DNA of 6,875 nt, taken from positions 1 to 6,875 of the forward strand of contig JAQTOJ010000104.1 of assembly GCA_028713395.1 (NCBI GenBank). Direction: 5' to 3'. Below are positions 1 through 4,614 of this stretch, piece by piece (position 1 is the stretch's first letter; every line of letters starts with the position of its first letter). Position numbers and translations under genes: made by a program. This stretch comes from Dehalococcoidales bacterium (GTDB lineage: Bacteria; Chloroflexota; Dehalococcoidia; Dehalococcoidales; Fen-1064). The notes below the pieces were generated by a model. It worked only from the letters and a program-made list of their open reading frames with translations. It was not told the DNA's origin and did not search any database.

Positions 1-193
1 AATTTTCCGGCTGCATAACCGGTAAATTTAGATTCAAGGCGACTTTTTTTACCGGCGAGACGGAGAAAGCTTGCCCCCGGCCGGAAGGTTTATCCGGCTG
101 AGTATAGACCGCCACCACTTCATATTGACCGCTAATCAAGCTGATCAATGCTGGAACGGCAAATTCCGGTGTGCCCATAAAAACTACACGCAT
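1..193 (-). CDS. fmt: Methionyl-tRNA formyltransferase, N-terminal part (cut by window edge)
   Basis: Fmt transfers a formyl group from 10-formyltetrahydrofolate to Met-tRNA(fMet) in the cytoplasm, preparing initiator tRNA for translation. Reading the minus strand from the ATG at 193 gives 64 codons that begin MRVVFMGTPEFAVPALISL, the very characteristic opening of the family (beta strand plus the MGTPEFA loop). It continues with VVAVYTQPDKPSGRGQ (about residues 26-41), the conserved PD-[KR]-P-x-GRG segment, and then SPVKKVALNLNLPVMQPEN. The catalytic Asn-His-Asp residues lie further downstream, outside the window. The ATG is preceded on the minus strand by GAGGTCAGGAAA, a usable ribosome binding site. 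The gene is divergent from dnaA. The call is firm from the N-terminal signature; only the rest of the gene is unseen. Confidence 0.95.
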   Translation of the reverse strand, partial: MRVVFMGTPEFAVPALISLISGQYEVVAVYTQPDKPSGRGQAFSVSPVKKVALNLNLPVMQPEN

Positions 194-215
194 TTTCCTG
201 ACCTCAAACAAAGGC

Positions 216-244
216 ATTTTAACATCTATGGGTAAACACAACAA
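216..244 (-). promoter_or_regulatory. Candidate sigma70-type promoter for fmt
   Basis: On the minus strand TTGTTG (239-244) and TAAAAT (216-221) are 17 bases apart. The -10 matches TATAAT at 5 of 6 positions; the -35 matches only its TTG half. Transcription would start near 209, leaving a leader of about 16 bases that includes the ribosome binding site. The inverted repeat at 233-258 covers the -35 element, so any protein bound there could control fmt. Seen by eye only. Confidence 0.4.
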
Positions 245-258
245 CCAACCTGTGTTTA
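233..258. repeat. Perfect 8-base inverted repeat TAAACACA / TGTGTTTA
   Basis: The arms at 233-240 and 251-258 are exact reverse complements separated by 10 bases, about one helical turn, which is typical of a protein-binding site. Each arm extended by one base (GTAAACACA, CTAAACACA) matches the DnaA box consensus TTATNCACA at 7 of 9 positions, including the CACA half. The repeat sits over the -35 of the candidate fmt promoter and upstream of dnaA. It could be a pair of divergent DnaA boxes or an operator for another regulator. Confidence 0.5.
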
Positions 259-619
259 GCAGTCTTTAACGGCGCGATAATAGAGAAGAGGGTTAGAAAA
301 ATTATCCCGTTATGTCAGAATTTCCAGAAAATATAAACATTTTGGGTTGATAATTTCCGCTCCATTCTATAAGCGAGAAACAGCGCGCTACAGAAAGCCT
401 GACAGACCTTGCGAGAGGGGAAAAACTAGTTACAGGTTAATAAAAACCCCCAGAAGTTCCTAAGAAAACCCTTGCGTTCTCCAACCGCTAGGTATTATTC
501 TAGATAACGTTGTCCGGTTAGGGCAGAGCCCACCAAAGTGAATTTTTACAGCCACGGATTTTATAAGGGGTCTCTTTGTGTCTTTTTATACCTCCGTGTC
601 TATTATTTAGGTCGTTAAA

Positions 620-1936
620 ATGAATAACAGGCCAGCCCAGGAACTCTGGGAAACTGCCTTAGGCGAACTTCAGGTAGAAGTAAATAAAGCCAATTTTTAC
701 ACCTGGTTTCAAAAAACCAGAGGGGTTTCTTTTGCGGACGGCATATTTACCATCGGCGTACCCAATACTTTCGTAGCCGAGTACCTGGAAAAAAACCAAT
801 ATTCGCTGATCGAAAAAGTCTTGACCGGCGTGCTGCACGCCGATGTACGGCTGGCGTTTAGTATCGATAACGGTGTACCCAAACTACTGGCCGACCGGCC
901 CGATATGCCGCTCTTTAACCCTAAATACACATTCGGCACGTTCGTGACCGCCAATTCCAACAACCTGGCTTTTGCCGCGGCCAACCAGGTGGCGGAAAAT
1001 CCCGGCCAGAACTTCAATCCGCTGTATATCCACGGCGGTTCCGGCTTAGGCAAAACGCATCTCCTGCACGCTATCGGTAACGAAGCGGCGGGGAAGCACT
1101 TGAACGCCCTTTGTGTTAGCGCCGAGCAATACACCAACGAGCTGGTCTCATCCATCCGCGCCCGGACTACCGAGGAGTTCCGCAACAAATACCGCAGCGT
1201 CGATATCCTGCTCCTGGACGACATCCAATTCTTCGGCGGCAAAGAACAGACCGAAGAGAATTTCTTCCATACCTTCAATGAACTGCACAGCAACGGCAGC
1301 CAGATCGTGGTCACCAGCGACCGCCCGCCCAAGGAAATACCGCAGATCAAAGACAAGTTGCTTTCCCGTCTGGAAGGCGGATTGGTAGCCGATTTACAGC
1401 CGCCGGATTTCGATACGCGTGTTTCCATCCTCCAGGCTAAAGCCAAGCGTGAGGGCGTGGAAATCGGCGAAGACGTGTTGGAGTATATCGCACTGCAGAT
1501 CAAAGAAAATATCCGGGCGCTGGAAGGGTCATTGAACCGTGTCGTCGCCTATTCCAAGTTATTAAGAACGATGATCACACCGGATATGGCTGCCCGCGCC
1601 ATTGATAGTATCGCCAGTAAAGCCCCGCAGTTGGCGCCGGTGACACCAGGTTTGATTATCGAAACCGTAGCCGGTGCCTTCCAGATGAATATTTCCGATA
1701 TCAAAGGCCGCCGCCGCGATAACAACACTGTGATTGCCCGGCAGGTCTGCATGTACCTTATCCGGCAGGAAACCGATAGTTCGTTAACTGACATCGGTCG
1801 AGAATTGGGCGGACGCAGCCCGGCAACCATCAGTTATGCTTATGAAAAAATGTCCGGCGCTATCAACAACGACCCGCTGTTGCGCCGCCAGGTTTTCAAC
1901 ATCCAGCAAAAATTGCACACAACTAAAGCCGGTTAA
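620..1936 (+). CDS. dnaA: Chromosomal replication initiator protein DnaA
   Basis: DnaA binds origin boxes as an ATP-bound oligomer, melts the adjacent AT-rich DNA and loads the helicase. At 438 residues it is close to family length, with a short linker. Domain I spans about 1-83 (LWETALGEL... FYTWF), and the linker is only about 84-97. Domain III, the AAA+ module, starts near NPKYTFGTFV (100-109). It shows Walker A GGSGLGKTHL (139-148), Walker B LLLDDIQF (197-204), sensor 1 VTSD (231-234), a likely arginine finger R250 in SRLEGGL and sensor 2 R299 in IRALEG. Domain IV runs from about 343 and has the basic loop KGRRRDN (362-368) and RQVCMYL (374-380). The signature, usually GGRDHTTVxHA, reads GGRSPATISYA (397-407). 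The residues that contact DnaA-box bases in E. coli (D433, H434, T435) are thus S400, P401 and A402. The identity is certain. The start at 620 begins domain I correctly. No dnaN follows; obg does. Confidence 0.97.
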   Translation: MNNRPAQELWETALGELQVEVNKANFYTWFQKTRGVSFADGIFTIGVPNTFVAEYLEKNQYSLIEKVLTGVLHADVRLAFSIDNGVPKLLADRPDMPLFNPKYTFGTFVTANSNNLAFAAANQVAENPGQNFNPLYIHGGSGLGKTHLLHAIGNEAAGKHLNALCVSAEQYTNELVSSIRARTTEEFRNKYRSVDILLLDDIQFFGGKEQTEENFFHTFNELHSNGSQIVVTSDRPPKEIPQIKDKLLSRLEGGLVADLQPPDFDTRVSILQAKAKREGVEIGEDVLEYIALQIKENIRALEGSLNRVVAYSKLLRTMITPDMAARAIDSIASKAPQLAPVTPGLIIETVAGAFQMNISDIKGRRRDNNTVIARQVCMYLIRQETDSSLTDIGRELGGRSPATISYAYEKMSGAINNDPLLRRQVFNIQQKLHTTKAG

Positions 1937-2072
1937 ATTCCCTCTTTCTGTGATTTTTCTTACCAGCCGTGTTTCTTTTTCAATAACTACCGACAGTTTT
2001 TGATAACTCGGTTTTCCCCGTCAGTCTCATCCAATCTCGGGAATGAAACGGGTTATTTACGCCAAATATCTA

Positions 2073-2101
2073 TTCACACGTGTAAGTGATAATATTATTA
2101 C
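2073..2101 (+). promoter_or_regulatory. Candidate upstream promoter for obg
   Basis: TTCACA (2073-2078; 5 of 6 to TTGACA) and TATTAC (2096-2101; 4 of 6 to TATAAT) are separated by 17 bases. Transcription would begin near 2108. The -35 hexamer is embedded in the DnaA-box-like CTATTCACA, so DnaA binding would block it if the box is real. Confidence 0.4.
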
Positions 2102-2114
2102 TAGGTACTTACCC

Positions 2115-2143
2115 TTAACCACAAGTAAATAAGAATATATAAG
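2115..2143 (+). promoter_or_regulatory. Candidate proximal promoter for obg-nadD
   Basis: TTAACC (2115-2120; 4 of 6) and TATAAG (2138-2143; 5 of 6) are 17 bases apart, giving a start near 2150 and a leader of about 16 bases before the obg ATG. The -35 overlaps the DnaA-box-like TTAACCACA (2115-2123). It would form a tandem pair with the promoter at 2073-2101. Confidence 0.4.
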
Positions 2144-2165
2144 ACGATAAACGGAATAGCTTGAA

Positions 2166-3422
2166 ATGTTCGATATCTTAAATATAAAAGTAGTGGCCGG
2201 TAAAGGCGGAGACGGGGCGATCGCTTTTCGTCGGGAAAAGTATGTTCCATATGGGGGGCCGGATGGTGGGGATGGAGGTCTGGGTGGCAACGTGATACTG
2301 GAAGCGGATGAAGCGGTCAACAACTTTAAGAGTTTCCCAAATTATTCTATATATAAAGCCATGAACGGCAGCAATGGTCTCGGCAAAAAAATGTATGGGA
2401 AAAATGGCGAGCACTACACATTGAAATTACCGGTCGGGACCATGGTCTATGAAGTCATGGAAGACGGTGAAAAAATCTTCCTGGCAGACCTGGAAAAACC
2501 GGGCGATAGTTTTACTGTAGCGGTGGGGGGAAAAGGTGGTTGGGGCAACTTGCATTATGCCACTCCAACCAACCAAACCCCGCGTTTAGCCCAAAAGGGC
2601 GAGGATGGAGAAGCCAAGAACCTGTGGCTGGAAGTGCGCACGATTGCCGATATCGGGATCATCGGTTACCCGAATGTAGGGAAATCCTCCTTATTAGCGG
2701 AGGCATCCGCCGCCAAACCTCAAATTGCCGATTATCCTTTCACCACCAAAGAACCGCAGCTCGGAGTGGTGGATTTCGGTAAAGATACTATGGCGTTAGC
2801 GGAAATTCCCGGTCTCATCGAAGGCGCCAGTCAGGGCAAAGGATTGGGCTACGACTTCCTGCGGCATAGTACCCGCACCCATGTATTCATCCATCTGGTG
2901 GACGGCAGCTCGGCTTCACCCGCGGAAGATATGGTCAAGGTGAATAACGAATTAGCCTTGTACGACCCGATATTAGCTCATAAACCGCAAATACTGGTTG
3001 TGAATAAGATAGACAAGCCCGAGGTAAGAGAAAAACAGACTCAGATTGCTGCAGATTTCGAAAGTATCGGGGTAAAACCGATGTTTATCTCCGCGGCAAC
3101 CGGCGAAGGTGTGAAAGAACTGATGCGCACCGCCCATGATTTACTGAAAAAATATATCCCACCGGAAGATACTGAAACGGTGAAAGTTTTCCATCCCCAA
3201 CCCAAAAAGCAGGTAAACAACGTAACCAAAGAAAAGGGCGTTTATGTTATCATAAACCCGGATCTGGAACGTATCGTCCGCCGTATCGATATGACGGATG
3301 ATAATGTCCTCTGGCAACTGCGCGCTTTTATCAACCGCAAGGGCATTGGTAAAATGCTGGAAAAAGCCGGCATTCAGGGAGAGGATAAGGTACGCTGTGG
3401 TAACATCGAATGGACATGGTAA
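2166..3422 (+). CDS. obg: GTPase Obg (ObgE/CgtA)
   Basis: Obg is an essential GTPase that associates with the large ribosomal subunit during assembly and links growth to GTP and ppGpp levels. The 418 residues fall into the three classical domains. The glycine-rich Obg fold is at about 2-158 (AGKGGDGAIAFRREKYVPYGG, then GPDGGDGGLGGNV at 31-43). The G domain is at about 160-330: G1 GYPNVGKSS (167-175), G2 FTTKEP (192-197), G3 EIPGLIEGA (213-221), G4 NKID (280-283) and G5 SAAT (309-312). The C-terminal OCT domain is at about 340-418 (VIINPDLERIVRRIDMTD... GIQGEDKVRCGNIEW). Two small deviations are visible: G3 usually begins with Asp (ADIPG) but has Glu213, and the usual FTTL-x-P is FTTKEP. The ATG is preceded by GGA about 10 bases upstream, a weak site. 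The last 26 bases overlap nadD, so the two are likely co-transcribed and translationally coupled. Confidence 0.97.
   Translation: MFDILNIKVVAGKGGDGAIAFRREKYVPYGGPDGGDGGLGGNVILEADEAVNNFKSFPNYSIYKAMNGSNGLGKKMYGKNGEHYTLKLPVGTMVYEVMEDGEKIFLADLEKPGDSFTVAVGGKGGWGNLHYATPTNQTPRLAQKGEDGEAKNLWLEVRTIADIGIIGYPNVGKSSLLAEASAAKPQIADYPFTTKEPQLGVVDFGKDTMALAEIPGLIEGASQGKGLGYDFLRHSTRTHVFIHLVDGSSASPAEDMVKVNNELALYDPILAHKPQILVVNKIDKPEVREKQTQIAADFESIGVKPMFISAATGEGVKELMRTAHDLLKKYIPPEDTETVKVFHPQPKKQVNNVTKEKGVYVIINPDLERIVRRIDMTDDNVLWQLRAFINRKGIGKMLEKAGIQGEDKVRCGNIEWTW
3376..3390 (+). promoter_or_regulatory. Purine-rich ribosome binding site that sets the nadD start
   Basis: Inside the 3' end of obg, the run AGGGAGAGGATAAGG ends 6 bases before a GTG at 3397, the only sensible in-frame start before the conserved GILGGTFDPVHNGH motif. 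Two ATGs nearby (3410, 3416) are out of frame with nadD. This supports a GTG start and coupling to obg translation. Confidence 0.7.
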
Positions 3423-4026
3423 ACCTACGCGTCTGGGCATACTGGGCGGCACCTTCGACCCCGTTCATAATGGGCACTTGGCATTAGCCGAATACGCGTT
3501 TGCCAAACTGAGGTTAACCCAGGTAATCTTCATCCCTACCGGGCAACCCTGGATGAAATCCGGCCGTGATATTACACCCGCTTCAGACCGTATTGGGATG
3601 TTGCATCTCGCCATTGATGTTAATCCCAACTTTCATATTTCCGGAATAGAGATATTACGCAAAGGTCCCACCTATACCATAGATACCCTCACTGAATTAA
3701 GCCGGCAAACCCCCGAAAGCACAGAACTATATTTTATTATCAGTTGGAATACACTGGAGGAATTTCCCCGTTGGAAAGACCCGAAAAAGATAATCAAATT
3801 GTGCCGGCTGGTGGTGGCGCCCCGACCCGGTTACCAGAAACCCGACCTCGCAGCGCTGGAGGCAAAAATAAAGGGGATAACGGAAAAAATAGTCCTGCTG
3901 GATAAACCGGCGATAAACATCAGCGCTACGGAGATCAGGGAGCGGGTGAAGAAAGGGTTACCTGTTAGTGAAATGGTACCGGCGGCGGTGGCGGAATATA
4001 TACGGGAAAAACGGTTGTATTTGTAA
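3397..4026 (+). CDS. nadD: Nicotinate-nucleotide adenylyltransferase NadD
   Basis: NadD joins nicotinate mononucleotide and ATP to form deamido-NAD in the cytoplasm, the step before NAD synthetase. Starting at the GTG gives 209 residues, the normal family size; the open frame extends further left but only into obg sequence read in another frame. The nucleotidyltransferase fold opens with GILGGTFDPVHNGHL (14-28), which contains the H-x-G-H active-site motif (H24, H27). The later motif INISATEIRERV (173-184) is the family ISxTxIR phosphate-binding signature, and the C-terminus VAEYIREKRLYL is typical. Between them FIPTGQPWMK (45-54) and GPTYTIDTLTEL (90-101) match the substrate-binding region. 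One motif is odd: where most NadD proteins have G-x-D before the LPxW segment (for example GADALxxLPxW), this one reads S116-W117-N118-TLEEFPRW. The function call is still firm. It is convergent with the DinB-like gene. Confidence 0.94.
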   Translation: MVTSNGHGKPTRLGILGGTFDPVHNGHLALAEYAFAKLRLTQVIFIPTGQPWMKSGRDITPASDRIGMLHLAIDVNPNFHISGIEILRKGPTYTIDTLTELSRQTPESTELYFIISWNTLEEFPRWKDPKKIIKLCRLVVAPRPGYQKPDLAALEAKIKGITEKIVLLDKPAINISATEIRERVKKGLPVSEMVPAAVAEYIREKRLYL

Positions 4027-4043
4027 TAGCGTACCCCTCGCTA

Positions 4044-4080
4044 GATTCCTCGCCTGCCAAAGGCGGACTCCAGAATAACA
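4044..4080 (-). repeat. REP-like palindromic element, copy 1 (right of nadD)
   Basis: Read on the minus strand this begins TGTTATTCTGGAGTCC and contains the hairpin CGCCT-GCCAA-AGGCG (4051-4065 on the plus strand), with outer ATTC/GAAT arms (4045-4048, 4073-4076). It aligns without gaps to copy 2 at 4565-4601: 13 of the first 16 bases agree and about 24 of 37 overall. The form TGTYATTCYGGARTCC resembles short dispersed palindromes common in bacterial intergenic DNA. A further stem TAGCG/CGCTA lies just before it at 4027-4043. No T-run follows on either strand, so a terminator role is not clear. Confidence 0.5.
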
Positions 4081-4089
4081 GAGAAAGTT

Positions 4090-4524
4090 TTACCCGGTAA
4101 TGTAATTCCGGTGCTCGCGGTAATGGGCCGCCCCGTCAAAAGAAACCATCTGCAAGTTACCATGTTCCCAGAAACTTGCCGGCATGCCACGGATTAAGTC
4201 TACCCTTTTAGTAATTTCTCTCTCCGCCCAGGCGCGTGCTTCCGGTAGGGTCAGATAACGGTCTTCTTGCTGCCAGCGCCGGTTAATCTCTTCAATCTGG
4301 TTTTCGTGCACGGCTATTGGTTTGTTGCCCATCCGTACTTTTTCCAGGTTGTCATTGGAGAATTGCAGCCAGTGGGCTATATGAGCGTAAACATCGCGGC
4401 TGTTCCAGGCATTAGGTCCGTTACCGTGAACTGTCCCCCGCGGGCGGGCATCAAGGACTTTACACAGGGATTCCCATTCGTTGCGGTCGTTGGCTAACAA
4501 AGCAAGGATATCAACAGTGCCCAT
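4090..4524 (-). CDS. DinB-like four-helix-bundle protein (putative metal-binding)
   Basis: A 144-residue soluble protein resembling the DinB/YfiT superfamily of helical bundles, which includes metal-binding hydrolases and thiol-transferases. Most members are uncharacterised. The pattern NSRDVYAHIAHW (41-52) fits helix 2 with its metal-ligand His (H48; H51 nearby), and HYREHRNYI (134-142) fits the H-x3-H of the last helix (H134, H138), so the usual three-His site appears to be kept. No signal peptide or membrane segment is visible. The ATG at 4524 is preceded by GGGGG about 8 bases upstream, a modest ribosome binding site. It lies 90 bases downstream of gyrB on the same strand, so read-through from gyrB is possible. 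Related repeats sit on both sides, suggesting an accessory insertion between nadD and gyrB. It may belong to the ClbS/DfsB-like branch, but I cannot assign substrate or function. The name does not imply relation to DNA polymerase IV. Confidence 0.7.
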   Translation of the reverse strand: MGTVDILALLANDRNEWESLCKVLDARPRGTVHGNGPNAWNSRDVYAHIAHWLQFSNDNLEKVRMGNKPIAVHENQIEEINRRWQQEDRYLTLPEARAWAEREITKRVDLIRGMPASFWEHGNLQMVSFDGAAHYREHRNYITG

Positions 4525-4564
4525 CTATCAAGCCCCCGGCTGAAACTAAATTGCCCTACCCTGA

Positions 4565-4601
4565 TACTTCTCCCCGTTGAAATCGGGATTCCGGAATGAC
4601 A
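4565..4601 (-). repeat. REP-like palindromic element, copy 2 (between gyrB and the DinB-like gene)
   Basis: On the minus strand it begins TGTCATTCCGGAATCC. It contains a perfect 10-base palindrome ATTCCGGAAT (4588-4597) and a second stem CCCG-TTGAAAT-CGGG (on the plus strand about 4574-4587). It is in the same orientation as copy 1 on the other side of the DinB-like gene. The element fills most of the 90-base gap after the gyrB stop. Confidence 0.5.
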
Positions 4602-4614
4602 TACAATTAGCCCG

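Larger units (their letters stand above)
194..619. other. fmt-dnaA divergent intergenic region, possible regulatory or origin DNA
   Basis: About 425 bases without a convincing gene. It holds the candidate fmt promoter and its inverted repeat at the left. Further right are several AT-rich patches, for example around 325-340 and 430-445. A small hairpin GGGC-AGA-GCCC lies at 521-531. No DnaA box matching the E. coli consensus at 8 or 9 positions was seen by eye. A dnaA promoter could not be settled: TTGCGT (472-477) with TATTAT (493-498) is spaced only 15 bases, and TTGATA (347-352) with TATAAG (368-373) also only 15. The dnaA ribosome binding site is weak (AGG at 609-611, 8 bases before the ATG). 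Position beside dnaA makes it one of two places where oriC could lie. Confidence 0.45.
1937..2165. other. dnaA-obg intergenic region, candidate oriC
   Basis: No gene is seen here. Two 9-mers match the DnaA box TTATNCACA at 8 of 9 positions on the same strand: CTATTCACA (2070-2078) and TTAACCACA (2115-2123). A weaker one, TTATTTACG (2053-2061), matches at 7. The stretch from about 2084 to 2160 is visibly AT-rich and could serve as an unwinding element. A perfect 8-base palindrome ACACGTGT lies at 2076-2083. In many bacteria the origin lies directly beside dnaA, so this is a reasonable candidate. Against it, two or three imperfect boxes are few, and both best matches coincide with candidate -35 hexamers of obg, which may explain them. 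Confidence 0.4.

Noticed and set aside
302..310. TTATCCCGT as a DnaA box
   Set aside because: Only 6 of 9 positions match and the CACA half is missing.
709..1503. 264-codon open frame antisense to dnaA
   Set aside because: It lies entirely within dnaA on the other strand, resembles no family, and dnaA is certain in this place; it is a shadow.
3298..3396. Extending nadD upstream to the ATG at 3298
   Set aside because: The extra residues are obg coding sequence read in another frame and resemble no NadD N-terminus; the GTG at 3397 has a good ribosome binding site and gives family-like length.
4027..4076. Stems after nadD as a bidirectional terminator
   Set aside because: The stems are short and lack T-runs; the repeat similarity to 4565-4601 explains the sequence better.
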